A stretch of DNA of 64,000 nucleotides, from contig NZ_FNZM01000021.1 of assembly GCF_900109265.1 (NCBI RefSeq), positions 62,001 through 126,000 of the forward strand, in the 5' to 3' direction. How positions within the stretch are numbered: the first letter of the stretch is position 1; each line of letters begins with the position of its first letter. The stretch is from Paraburkholderia tropica (GTDB taxonomy: Bacteria; Pseudomonadota; Gammaproteobacteria; Burkholderiales; Burkholderiaceae). The notes under the pieces are model-generated. The model worked only from the letters and a program-made list of their open reading frames with translations. It searched no databases and had not been told where the DNA came from. Below, in pieces: positions 1 through 8,696 of this stretch. A program made the position numbers and the translations under genes.

Positions 1-995
1 ATGTGGTGTCGTGGCACGACGGCGAGCGCATGGCGTATTACGCGCAGCGCGGCCTGCTCGAAGACCTCTCGTCCGACTGGGCGAAGAACGGCTGGAACGA
101 GCAATACGCCTCGGTGAAGGAAGCGTCGACGTACAAGGGCAAGCAGTACGCCGCGCCGCTCGGCTATGACGCGTACGGCTTCTTCTATCGCAAGGACCTG
201 TTCCAGAAGGCCGGCATCAAGGAGGAACCGAAAACGTGGGACGAATTCCTCGACGCCTGCAAGAAGCTCAAGGCCGTCGGCGTGCAGCCGATCGCCGTCG
301 CCGCGCGCGACAGCTGGACGCTCGCCGCGTGGTTCGACTATCTGGATCTGCGCATCAACGGCAACGCGTTCCATCAGCAATTGATGGCCGGTGAGATTCC
401 CTACACCGACCCGCGCGTGAAGAAGGTCTTCACCGCCTGGAAGACGCTGATCGACAACCACTACTTCATGGACAACGCGCTGTCCTACGACGTCGATTCG
501 ATCGCGCCGGTGCTCGTGAACGGCAAGGCCGCGATGATGCTGATGGGCACGTTCTTCTCGGCCAGCTTCCCGGCCAACATGAAGCAGGACGTGGGCTTCT
601 TCCGCTTCCCGATCATCGACGCCAACGTGCCAACCGCCGAAGACGGTCCCGTGAACGTGCTGCTGGTGCCCGCGAAGGCGAAGAACAAGGCCGACGCGCG
701 CCGTCTGCTCGCCTTCATGGAATCGCCGCAAATCAACGCCGATCTCGCGCGCGGCTGGGGCCAGCTGCCGTCGAACAACAAGGCGGCCGAGCCTGAAGAT
801 GCGATCTCGAAGGTCGGCTTCCAGACGCTCGCGAACACGAAGGGCGGCATCGCGCAATTCTACGACCGCGACATGCAGAAGGAAATGGCCGACGAAGGCA
901 TGAAGGCCATGCAGCAGTTCTATTCCGATCCGACGCAGATCGACGCGCTGCTCGCGCGACTCGAAACCACGCGTCAGCGCATTTACCACAAGTAG
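1..995 (+). CDS. Sugar ABC transporter substrate-binding protein, 5'-truncated (GanS-like)
   Basis: This is the C-terminal ~330 residues of a periplasmic extracellular solute-binding protein (SBP family 1). The frame is open to the left edge, so the start codon and signal peptide lie outside the window; family members are about 410-430 residues. Recognisable segments are the ligand-cleft stretch GYDAYGFFYRKDLFQKAG, the TWDEF segment and the VNGKAAMMLMG segment, all typical of sugar-binding proteins. It is followed on the same strand by two MalF/MalG-type permeases, a GH42 beta-galactosidase and a GH53 galactanase. That order matches Bacillus ganSPQAB, so the likely ligand is beta-1,4-galacto-oligosaccharide (inferred from context). 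A strong hairpin directly follows the stop codon. Confidence 0.9.
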   Translation, partial: VVSWHDGERMAYYAQRGLLEDLSSDWAKNGWNEQYASVKEASTYKGKQYAAPLGYDAYGFFYRKDLFQKAGIKEEPKTWDEFLDACKKLKAVGVQPIAVAARDSWTLAAWFDYLDLRINGNAFHQQLMAGEIPYTDPRVKKVFTAWKTLIDNHYFMDNALSYDVDSIAPVLVNGKAAMMLMGTFFSASFPANMKQDVGFFRFPIIDANVPTAEDGPVNVLLVPAKAKNKADARRLLAFMESPQINADLARGWGQLPSNNKAAEPEDAISKVGFQTLANTKGGIAQFYDRDMQKEMADEGMKAMQQFYSDPTQIDALLARLETTRQRIYHK

Positions 996-1005
996 TCGCA
1001 CGTCA

Positions 1006-1050
1006 TTGCGTGGCGGGCCGGCGGCGCGCAGCCGCCGGCCCGCCACGCAA
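1006..1050 (+). terminator. Perfect 20-bp stem hairpin between binding-protein and permease genes
   Basis: Two 20-nt arms (1006-1025 and 1031-1050) are exact reverse complements around the 5-nt loop GCGCA. There is no T-run after it, so it is unlikely to be a simple intrinsic terminator. It starts 11 nt after the stop of the binding-protein gene and ends 50 nt before the permease start. Such hairpins after malE-type genes are known to protect the upstream mRNA from 3' exonucleases or to reduce readthrough, giving more binding protein than permease. That role here is inferred. Confidence 0.8.
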
Positions 1051-1099
1051 ATCTTCATTCGCTTGATTCGTCATCCGTAATAAATAGCGAGGCCTGAAC

Positions 1100-2005
1100 A
1101 TGTCCGATACCGTAGCGCGCCCCATGGGGGCGGCGCGGCCGCGTCGCGCTTCCACATCGCGTCGTCAGCAGAATCGCGCCGCGTTGTATTTCCTGTTGCC
1201 AGGCGGCGTGCTGTTTACGCTTTGCGTGATCTACCCGATTTTCAGCAGCATCGCGCTCAGTTTTTATAACTGGGACGGCATGACCGAAAAGACGTTCGTG
1301 GGCCTCGCGAACTACATCGAGTTATTCCAGACCGACACGTTCTATACGGCGCTCAAGAACAATCTGCTCTGGCTCGTGCTGTTCCAGCTTGCACCGCCCG
1401 TCGGCCTGATGTTCGCGCTCTATCTGAATCAGACGGTGCGCGGTATTCGCATCGTGAAGTCGCTGTTTTTCGCGCCGTTCGTGCTCTCGGGCGTGGTGGT
1501 GGGCCTCGTGTTCTCGTGGTTCTACGATCCCACGTTCGGTCTGCTGCGCCTGATTCTGGGCCACGGCGTGCCGGTGATCGGCGATCCCAAGCTCGTGACC
1601 TACGGCATCATCTTCGCCGCGCTGTGGCCGCAAACGCCGTTCTGCATGGTGCTCTATCTCACGGGCCTTACGTCGATCAATCCGGAAATTGTCGAAGCCG
1701 CGCGCATGGAAGGCGCGAAGGGTTTCAAGCTTTTCTGGCACGTGATTCTGCCGCAATTGCGTCCCGTCACGTTCATGGCGATCGTGCTGACCGTGATTGG
1801 CGCGCTGCGCAGCTTCGACCTGATCGCGGTGATGAGCGGCGGCGGTCCGTTCGACAGCTCCACCGTGCTCGCCTATTACATGTACGACCAGGCCATCAAG
1901 TATTACCGCGAAGGCTATTCGGCTTCGATCGCCGTCGTGCTGTTCGCCATCATGCTGGTCTACATCGTGTTCCATCTGCGCCGCATGCTGCGCGAAGAAC
2001 ACTGA
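1100..2005 (+). CDS. Sugar ABC transporter permease, MalF type (GanP-like)
   Basis: Inner-membrane permease of a CUT1-family carbohydrate ABC importer, 301 residues. It has a short basic cytoplasmic N-terminus (about 1-25), then about six membrane segments, and the EAA loop EAARMEGAKGFKLFWHVILP near residue 200 that contacts the ATPase. The stretch TVIGALRSFDLIAVMSGGGP is typical of MalF-type subunits. The ATG at 1100 has a GAGG-like ribosome site about 9 nt upstream. It pairs with the permease 18 nt downstream. No ATP-binding subunit is encoded in this operon within the window, so a shared ATPase must energise it unless one lies to the left. Confidence 0.93.
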   Translation: MSDTVARPMGAARPRRASTSRRQQNRAALYFLLPGGVLFTLCVIYPIFSSIALSFYNWDGMTEKTFVGLANYIELFQTDTFYTALKNNLLWLVLFQLAPPVGLMFALYLNQTVRGIRIVKSLFFAPFVLSGVVVGLVFSWFYDPTFGLLRLILGHGVPVIGDPKLVTYGIIFAALWPQTPFCMVLYLTGLTSINPEIVEAARMEGAKGFKLFWHVILPQLRPVTFMAIVLTVIGALRSFDLIAVMSGGGPFDSSTVLAYYMYDQAIKYYREGYSASIAVVLFAIMLVYIVFHLRRMLREEH

Positions 2006-2023
2006 AACAAGGGAGTTGCCTTT

Positions 2024-2875
2024 ATGTATCCGCTTCCCGTCCAACGCTGGAAACCCGCGAATCGCGCGCTCTATAAACTCTCGCTGCCCATCGCGCTCGT
2101 GATCTGGCTGCTGCCGATGCTGGCCGTGCTCGTCACCTCGATCCGCTCCACCGAAGAACTCCAGCAAGGCGATTACTGGGGCTGGCCGAAACATTTCGCC
2201 TTGTTCGATAACTACGGCGCGGCGCTCACGCAAACGCCCATGCTGCATTACTTCGCCAATAGCGTGCTCATTACCGTGCCTTCGGTGATTGGCGCAATCG
2301 TCTTGGCGTCGATGGCGGGCTTCGCGCTTTCGACCTACAAATTTCGCGGCAATACCGCCGTGCTGTTCGCCTTTGTTGCGGGCAATTTCGTGCCGATCCA
2401 GATTCTCATGATTCCGGTGCGCGATATGGCGCTGCGCGTGGGCCTCTACAACACCGTGTGGGCGCTGATTATTTTTCACGTCGCGTTTCAAACGGGTTTC
2501 TGCACGCTGTTTTTGCGCAATTTCATCAAGCAGTTGCCATTCGAATTGATCGAAGCGGCGCGCGTGGAAGGCGCGAGCGAATGGACCATTTACTGGCGCA
2601 TCGTCATGCCGCTCGTGCGGCCCGCGCTCGCCGCGCTCGGCATTCTGGTGTTCACCTTCGTGTGGAACGACTACTTCTGGGCGCTCTGTCTCACCCAGGG
2701 CGACGACGCCGCGCCGATCACCGTGGGCGTGGCCGCGCTGAAAGGGCAGTGGACCACGGCGTGGAATCTCGTGGCGGCCGGCTCGGTGCTCGCGGCGCTG
2801 CCTTCCGTGCTGATGTTCTTCGCCATGCAAAAGCATTTTGTCGCGGGTCTCACCTTCGGCGCCAGCAAGGGCTAA
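2024..2875 (+). CDS. Sugar ABC transporter permease, MalG type (GanQ-like)
   Basis: Second permease of the CUT1 importer, 283 residues with about six membrane helices. The EAA loop is EAARVEGASEWTIYWRIVMP around residues 178-197. The C-terminal segment, with FVWNDYFWALCLTQ, is characteristic of MalG-type partners. The ATG is preceded by GGGAG at a good distance and lies 18 nt after the previous stop, so the two permeases are translated from one message. Galacto-oligosaccharide transport is inferred from the adjacent GH42 and GH53 genes. Confidence 0.93.
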   Translation: MYPLPVQRWKPANRALYKLSLPIALVIWLLPMLAVLVTSIRSTEELQQGDYWGWPKHFALFDNYGAALTQTPMLHYFANSVLITVPSVIGAIVLASMAGFALSTYKFRGNTAVLFAFVAGNFVPIQILMIPVRDMALRVGLYNTVWALIIFHVAFQTGFCTLFLRNFIKQLPFELIEAARVEGASEWTIYWRIVMPLVRPALAALGILVFTFVWNDYFWALCLTQGDDAAPITVGVAALKGQWTTAWNLVAAGSVLAALPSVLMFFAMQKHFVAGLTFGASKG

Positions 2876-2945
2876 ACGAATCCTCGCTGGTGTCGAAGGT
2901 GCTTTTTCCGCTGTTCAACGTTTAACCGTACCGGGTTTTTCACTC

Positions 2946-4913
2946 ATGCAAATCGGAGTCTGCTACTACCCCGAACAATGGCCGCGCACGATGTGGGCCG
3001 ACGACGCGCGGCGCATGGCCGAACTCGGCATTTCGCACGTGCGTATCGCCGAATTCGCGTGGAGCCGCATGGAGCCGCGCAAGGGCGTGTTCGACTGGAC
3101 GTGGCTCGATGAAGCGATCGAAACGCTCGCGGCGCGCGGCCTGAAACTCGTGCTCGGCACGCCCACGGCGTCGCCGCCGAAATGGCTTGTCGATTCGATT
3201 CCCGACATGCTGCCGGTGCGCGCGGACGGCACGCGCTGGAATTACGGTTCGCGACGCCATTACGACATCGCCAGCGTCGCGTATCGCAAGGAATGCGAGC
3301 GCATTACGGAAGCGATGGCGCAGCGCTATGGCCGGCATCCCGCCGTGGTCGCGTGGCAAACCGATAACGAACTCGGTTGCCACGACACGGTGCCGAGCTA
3401 TTCGGCCGCCGCGCAGCAGCGTTTTCAGGCGTGGCTCGCGCAACGCTACGGCAGCATCGAGGCGCTCAACGAAGCGTGGGGCAACGTGTTCTGGAGCATG
3501 GAGTACCCGTCGTTCGAGACGGTCGGTCTGCCCGTGCTCACGCCTACGGACGCCAATCCCTCGCATCTGCTGGACTTCCGCCGCTACATGTCCGACGAAG
3601 TGGCGAGCTTCCATCGCGAGCAAGCCGAGGTGCTGCGCCGTCACGCGCCGGATGCGGACGTGCTGCACAATTTCATGGGTTTTTTCACGACCTTCGATCA
3701 CTACGAATTCGCGGCGAACAACGCCATCGACGTGGCGACGTGGGACAGTTATCCGATCGCGCGTACCGAAGTGATCGGCGTGCCGGAAGCGGACAAGGCG
3801 CGTTATGCACGCACCGCGCATCCCGATGTGTCGGCGTTCGATCACGACCGTTATCGCGCGATTGGCGCGGGCCGTTTCTGGGTTATGGAGCAGCAGGCCG
3901 GTCCGGTGAACTGGGCGCCTTGGAATCCGGTGCCCGCGAAGGGCATGGTGCGCCTGTGGGCCTATGAGGCCTTCGCGCACGGCGCGGAACTCGTGTCGTA
4001 TTTCCGCTGGCGTCAGTGCCCGTATGCGCAGGAACAGATGCATTCGGGCCTCAATCTGCCGAATAACGAACTCTCGCCGGGCGGCGAGGAAGTGGCGCAG
4101 GCCGCGCGCGAAATCGCGCTGAGCGAGACCTTGCGCACGCTCGGCGCGCCCGCACCTGCCGCCGTCGCGCTCGTGTTCGACTACGAGACGCAATGGATGT
4201 TCGAGATTCAACGCCACGGCGTGGGTTTCGATTATCAGACGCTCGCGTTCGACTATTACAGTGCGCTGCGCGAGCAAGGCCTCGACGTCGATATCGTCTC
4301 GCGTCACGCGGATCTCTCTGCGTACCGCCTCGTCGTGGTGCCGTCGCTGGCCGTGCTCGACGACGCGTTTATCGCCAAGGTCGAACAGAGCGACGCGCGC
4401 TGGCTGTTTGGCCCGCGTACCGGCTCGAAAACCACGCACTTCGCGATTCCCGGCAATCTGCCGCCGGGGCCGCTGCAACGCGTGCTGCCGCTGCAGGTGC
4501 TCGAAGCGGAATCGCTGCGGCCCACGCTCGCGCCCGCGCTGTCGCTCGGCGACGTAAGCGGCGCAGCTTTGCACTGGCGCGAACACGTGCGTGCGAACGA
4601 AGGCGCGCAGGTCGACGCCACGTTCGAGGATGGCTGGCCCGCGCTGCTGTCGAGCGGCCGCGTGCAATACGCCACGGCGTGGCTCACGCACGATCTGCAT
4701 CGCGCGCTGCTCGGTGCGGCGGCACGCGCGGCCGGGCTCGATACGCAGACGCTGCCCGAAGGCGTGCGTCTCGCGCGTCGCGGCGGCTTGAGCTTCGCGT
4801 TCAACTTCGGCGAAGCGCGCGTGCGTGCGCCTGCGCCCGAAGGCGCGCAGTTCGTGCTCGGCGCTCCGGAACTCGCGCGCGGCGATGTCTGCGCGTGGCG
4901 CGATCCGCGCTGA
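2946..4913 (+). CDS. ganA: Beta-galactosidase, glycoside hydrolase family 42
   Basis: GH42 beta-galactosidase of 655 residues, predicted cytoplasmic, releasing galactose from imported galacto-oligosaccharides. The start is placed at the ATG of MQIGVCYYPEQW, where GH42 enzymes normally begin; the frame is open 36 codons further up, but that sequence lacks family similarity. The Shine-Dalgarno here is weak. The acid/base Glu142 lies in WQTDNE and the nucleophile Glu315 in FWVMEQQAG. The domains are the TIM barrel (about 1-385), the trimerisation domain (about 390-590) and a small C-terminal beta domain. It follows the permease by 70 nt. The gene symbol rests on family plus gene order. Confidence 0.93.
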   Translation: MQIGVCYYPEQWPRTMWADDARRMAELGISHVRIAEFAWSRMEPRKGVFDWTWLDEAIETLAARGLKLVLGTPTASPPKWLVDSIPDMLPVRADGTRWNYGSRRHYDIASVAYRKECERITEAMAQRYGRHPAVVAWQTDNELGCHDTVPSYSAAAQQRFQAWLAQRYGSIEALNEAWGNVFWSMEYPSFETVGLPVLTPTDANPSHLLDFRRYMSDEVASFHREQAEVLRRHAPDADVLHNFMGFFTTFDHYEFAANNAIDVATWDSYPIARTEVIGVPEADKARYARTAHPDVSAFDHDRYRAIGAGRFWVMEQQAGPVNWAPWNPVPAKGMVRLWAYEAFAHGAELVSYFRWRQCPYAQEQMHSGLNLPNNELSPGGEEVAQAAREIALSETLRTLGAPAPAAVALVFDYETQWMFEIQRHGVGFDYQTLAFDYYSALREQGLDVDIVSRHADLSAYRLVVVPSLAVLDDAFIAKVEQSDARWLFGPRTGSKTTHFAIPGNLPPGPLQRVLPLQVLEAESLRPTLAPALSLGDVSGAALHWREHVRANEGAQVDATFEDGWPALLSSGRVQYATAWLTHDLHRALLGAAARAAGLDTQTLPEGVRLARRGGLSFAFNFGEARVRAPAPEGAQFVLGAPELARGDVCAWRDPR

Positions 4914-5064
4914 GTCGAGGCGAATAACGGAGCCGAGCTGAGCTGACCCGGCACGTCGGGCGTATCGGAAGCATCGTATGCATGGATGATGCCGCTATGC
5001 CCGGACCATCAGGCGGACCGTCGCAGCGTTCGCATGGCCCGCCGCATAACAAGGAGGAGCACAG

Positions 5065-6228
5065 ATGAATCGAAGAGACATGCTGTCCTGGCTGGCCTGC
5101 ACGGCGCTCGCGTCGGGCGCCTCGCTTCCGGGCCTCGCGCGCGCAGGCGAAACGGAAAACGGGGCGCGCGAAGCACCCGGTGAGCACCTCGCGATGGGCG
5201 CCGACGTATCGACATTGCTCGAACTCGAAGCGAACGGCGCACGCTTCTACGATCATGGCAAAGCCGACGACTGCCTGCGCATCTTCAAGCGTCATGGCCT
5301 GGACGCCATCCGCATCAAAGTCTGGAATGATCCTGGGAATCCTGATTATTTCCCGGCGAATCAAAGTCCCGCCACGGGCTACAACAATGCGAAGCACGTG
5401 CGCGTGCTCGCACGCCGCGCCGCCGAACTCGGGCTGCGCGTGCTGATCGACTTCCATTACAGCGACTGGTGGGCCGATCCGGGCAAGCAGTATCCGCCTC
5501 ACGCATGGGCCGGCAAGGATCTCGCGCAGACCTGCGATCTGCTCGGCGAATACACCACGAGCGTGCTGCGCATGCTACGCGAAGAAGGCGTGCGACCCGA
5601 ATGGGTGCAGACGGGCAACGAGATCACGGGCGGCATGCTCTGGCCGCTCGGCAAGTACGATCAATGGGACAACCTCGCGACGCTGCTGAAGACCGCGCAC
5701 GACGCGGTGAAGTCCGTCGATCCGGATATCAAGCACATGCTGCATATCGACAGCGGCGGCGACAACGCCAAGAGCCGCTGGTGGTTCGACAGCGCCGTGC
5801 AGCGCGGCGTGAATTTCGATCTGATCGGGCTTTCGTATTATCCGCAATGGCAAGGCTCGCTCGACGATCTGCAGAACAACGCCAACGATCTTTCCGCGCG
5901 CTATGGCAAGGACATCATCGTGGTGGAAACGGCGTACCCGTGGACCACGAGCGACGGCGACGCGGAACCCAACGCGATGACGAATACCGGCACCGCGACG
6001 TTCCCGCCTTCTCCGCAAGGCCAGTCGCAATTCTTCGCGGCGCTGACGAACGTGGTGAAGAGTATCCCGGACGGGCGCGGCAAGGGCATCTTCTGGTGGG
6101 AGCCCGAGTGGATTCCCACGCCTGATGTCGGCTGGAAAGTGGGCGGCGGCGATCAGTGGGACAACAACACGTTGTTCGACTTTCACGGTCACGCGCTTTC
6201 GTCGATCGACGTGTTCAAGACGCGCTAG
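5065..6228 (+). CDS. ganB: Arabinogalactan endo-beta-1,4-galactanase, GH53
   Basis: Secreted endo-galactanase of 387 residues that cuts the beta-1,4-galactan side chains of pectin to oligomers for the adjacent importer. The N-terminus MNRRDMLSWLACTALASGAS has an arginine pair and a hydrophobic core ending at ARA (about residue 27), so export by Sec or possibly Tat. Clan GH-A catalytic residues are visible: acid/base Glu186 in WVQTGNEITGGMLW and nucleophile Glu289 in IIVVETAYPW. The GGDNAKSRWWFD stretch is family-typical. A strong AAGGAGGAG ribosome site precedes the ATG. It closes the operon 151 nt after the GH42 gene. Length matches single-domain GH53 enzymes. Confidence 0.94.
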   Translation: MNRRDMLSWLACTALASGASLPGLARAGETENGAREAPGEHLAMGADVSTLLELEANGARFYDHGKADDCLRIFKRHGLDAIRIKVWNDPGNPDYFPANQSPATGYNNAKHVRVLARRAAELGLRVLIDFHYSDWWADPGKQYPPHAWAGKDLAQTCDLLGEYTTSVLRMLREEGVRPEWVQTGNEITGGMLWPLGKYDQWDNLATLLKTAHDAVKSVDPDIKHMLHIDSGGDNAKSRWWFDSAVQRGVNFDLIGLSYYPQWQGSLDDLQNNANDLSARYGKDIIVVETAYPWTTSDGDAEPNAMTNTGTATFPPSPQGQSQFFAALTNVVKSIPDGRGKGIFWWEPEWIPTPDVGWKVGGGDQWDNNTLFDFHGHALSSIDVFKTR

Positions 6229-6622
6229 CGTAGCGTGGCGCGGCGGCCTTGTCGGGCTTCACCTTCGCCTCGCCGATGAGGCATTCGTCTCATCAATCGC
6301 GGCAGCTCGCCGCCGATTCACCTGCTCCAATGCGACGTATTGTCGCCTGCCGCGGTCTCGATCCCGCGCCTGGGCGACATGGCGTCCATTCGGCCTGATT
6401 CCCGCGTCGTGGCGCTCGCGCCGTCGGTGGCATACTGCGCCCGCGCGCCGCCGCTTCGCTTGCGTCCGTTTCCCCACGCGCCTGTCCGCGCCTACCTAAA
6501 GGATTCTTCATTCTCGCCAATTTCGCCTTTGCGATACTGGCTGAAAAGGCGGGCTGTAAAACACGAGCGCAAAACGGGGTGATCGGCGTCCCCCATCTAT
6601 CAGGCTGGAACCAGGTTGGAGC
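6229..6622. other. 394-nt intergenic region, no gene recognised
   Basis: The stretch separates the galactanase gene from a two-component operon on the same strand. I see no credible coding sequence. A weak 6-bp inverted repeat, GATGAG...CTCATC at 6275-6294, is the only hairpin near the end of the galactan operon and lacks a T-run. The promoter of the regulator operon should lie here, but I cannot point to convincing -35/-10 boxes. Confidence 0.5.
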
Positions 6623-7300
6623 ATGAGCAAAATTCTCACGATTGAAGACGATCCCATCGTTGGCAGGGACATCACGGAAGAACTCACCAACGCGGGTTTC
6701 GAGGTCGAGTGGGCGCGTACGGGCGCGGAAGGCATTGCACGTGCGCTCAGCCCGGAGTTCGACGCCATTACGCTCGATCGCGTGCTGCCCGGCATCGACG
6801 GCCTCACGATCGTGAAGACCATACGCAGCGTCGGCATCGAAACGCCGGTGCTGATGATCAGCGCACTCAGCGACGTGGACGAGCGCGTCACCGGCCTGCT
6901 GGCAGGCGGCGACGATTACATCGCCAAGCCGTTTTCGGCCACGGAAATGCGCGCCCGCATTCAGGTGCTGTTGCGTCGAAGGGGACGTCTGCAGCAACAG
7001 GTGATCACGACACTGAAAGTCGAAGACCTCGAAATCGACCTGATCGCGCGTTCGGTGACGCGCGCGGATATCGAAGTCAATTTGCCGCCCGTCGAATTCC
7101 GTTTGCTCGAATATCTCGCGCGCAATTCCGGACAGGTGGTGACGCGGACCATGATTTTTCAGTCGGTGTGGGACATGCACTTCGATCCGGGCACGAATCT
7201 GATTGAAGTCTATATCGGCAATCTGCGCAAGAAAATCGACCGGGCTGGCCTCAAGCCGCTGATCAAGACGATCCGCGGATCGGGATATATGCTTGGATGA
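6623..7300 (+). CDS. OmpR/PhoB-family response regulator
   Basis: A 225-residue DNA-binding response regulator. The receiver domain (about 1-115) keeps the acidic pair Asp9-Asp10 in IEDD, the phosphoacceptor Asp52 in ITLDRVLPG and Lys102 in IAKPF. The C-terminal winged helix (about 125-225) ends in the usual TIRGSGYML motif. The ATG is preceded by TTGGAG. Its stop overlaps the start of the kinase gene (ATGA at 7297-7300), so the pair is translationally coupled. The next gene after the kinase encodes a second regulator with a degenerate receiver. The signal sensed is unknown. Confidence 0.95.
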   Translation: MSKILTIEDDPIVGRDITEELTNAGFEVEWARTGAEGIARALSPEFDAITLDRVLPGIDGLTIVKTIRSVGIETPVLMISALSDVDERVTGLLAGGDDYIAKPFSATEMRARIQVLLRRRGRLQQQVITTLKVEDLEIDLIARSVTRADIEVNLPPVEFRLLEYLARNSGQVVTRTMIFQSVWDMHFDPGTNLIEVYIGNLRKKIDRAGLKPLIKTIRGSGYMLG

Positions 7301-8673
7301 GCCGTATGAAGATGAGCCTATGGCGCAGCGCGATTTTCCGGCTGCTGTTGATTTACGGATTCGTGTTTGCAGGCTCAATGTCCGGCGTCGTGTATATGAA
7401 TTACTGGAATTCCGCTTCTTATACGGCGACGCAGGCGGATTACAACATTGCCTGGCAGTTCGCGTATTTCTCGGCGCTGCCAGTCGACAAGGTGCCGATG
7501 CAGATCGCGGCCCATATTCGCAGCGAAGTGCGCCGTCCGGTCAACTTTTACGGACTGTTCAGCGATAACCATCGGCATATCGCGGGCGACATTCTCGCTT
7601 TTCCCTCCAGGGTGCAGCCGGACGGCGAGGGCGTCTGGAGCAAACCCCTACTCGCCGAGCAGGCCACCGCGCTACCCGATTACATGCGCACGAAGGCGAT
7701 GAAACTGGAGAACGGCGACATCCTGGTCGTCTCGCGCGACGTCGACGAAATGTCCCGTTTGCGCGCCTATATGCTGGGCGGACTCGCATGGAGCGCGGCT
7801 ATTGTCGTGCTCGGCGGACTGGCGATTGGCATTCTCGTGTCGACTTCGCAATTGCGTCGTGTCAGCGACGTACGCCGCGTCGTGCAACAGATCACGCGCG
7901 GCGACTTCGAGGCGCGTCTGCCCGAAGCGGGGCGCGACGAGATTGCATGGCTCTCGACCATGGTGAATCACATGCTCGACGAAGTGTCGCGGCTCATGCA
8001 TGAAGTGAAAGGCGCAAGCGACGGCATCGCACACGATTTGCGCACGCCCGTCATTCACATTCGCTCGCTGCTGGCGCGTATTCAGGGCAATGAATTGTCT
8101 TCGTCGCACGCGCAATTGCTGGAACAGGCGCGCGAAGAAACCGAAGACGTGCTGCAGCGTTTTGCAGCGATCATGCGGATCTCCGAAATCGAATCGATGA
8201 AACGCAAAAAAGGTTTCAGCGATGTCGAAATCGAGGCGTTGTGCCGTAAAGCCGCCGATCTTTATCAGCCGGTCGCGGCTGCGAACGGTCTGAATTTTTT
8301 GGTGGATCTGCGCTCGCGCGCCACCATCCGCGCCGATTATCCGCTGATGTTCGAGGTGCTCGTCAATCTGCTCGACAATGCGATCAAATTCACGCCGGAA
8401 GGCGGCACGGTATTGCTGAGTGTGGTGGACGGCAGCGATGGCCCGACCATTGTGGTCTCCGATTCCGGTCCCGGCATTCCCGATACCGAACGCACAGCGG
8501 TCTTTCAACGCTTTTATCGCAGCGACCTCACCAGCGTCGTGCCGGGCTCGGGGCTGGGCCTTTCGGTGGTGCAGGCCGTGGTTCGCTTGCACGATTTCGG
8601 CCTGACGCTTACGGATGCGCATCCGGGTCTCTGCGTCCGGCTCGATTGCTGGACGCAATTCAAGCGTGACTGA
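7297..8673 (+). CDS. Sensor histidine kinase, inner membrane
   Basis: A 458-residue membrane kinase partnered with the overlapping response regulator. TM1 lies at about 11-33, a periplasmic sensor region of roughly 120 residues follows, then TM2 at about 157-181 and a HAMP domain with an LRRVSDVRRVVQQI-type helix. The H-box GIAHDLRTPV carries phosphoacceptor His246. The ATP-binding domain shows the N-box NLLDNAIKFTPEGG and the G-boxes DSGPGIP and GSGLGLSVV. The start is the ATG of the ATGA overlap; a second ATG four codons on is an alternative. The periplasmic domain resembles nothing I recognise, so the stimulus is not assigned. Confidence 0.94.
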   Translation: MSRMKMSLWRSAIFRLLLIYGFVFAGSMSGVVYMNYWNSASYTATQADYNIAWQFAYFSALPVDKVPMQIAAHIRSEVRRPVNFYGLFSDNHRHIAGDILAFPSRVQPDGEGVWSKPLLAEQATALPDYMRTKAMKLENGDILVVSRDVDEMSRLRAYMLGGLAWSAAIVVLGGLAIGILVSTSQLRRVSDVRRVVQQITRGDFEARLPEAGRDEIAWLSTMVNHMLDEVSRLMHEVKGASDGIAHDLRTPVIHIRSLLARIQGNELSSSHAQLLEQAREETEDVLQRFAAIMRISEIESMKRKKGFSDVEIEALCRKAADLYQPVAAANGLNFLVDLRSRATIRADYPLMFEVLVNLLDNAIKFTPEGGTVLLSVVDGSDGPTIVVSDSGPGIPDTERTAVFQRFYRSDLTSVVPGSGLGLSVVQAVVRLHDFGLTLTDAHPGLCVRLDCWTQFKRD

Positions 8674-8696
8674 ATGGACGACGGAGGAGAGAAGGT

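Noticed and set aside
1322..2836. A 504-codon minus-strand frame
   Set aside because: Antisense to two ABC permeases; His/Arg/Glu-rich with no recognisable domain.
2940..4700. A 586-codon minus-strand frame
   Set aside because: Antisense to the GH42 gene with both catalytic glutamates; no family features on the minus strand.
6275..6294. GATGAG/CTCATC stem as galactan-operon terminator
   Set aside because: Only 6 bp, loop of 8 and no T-run; too weak to call.
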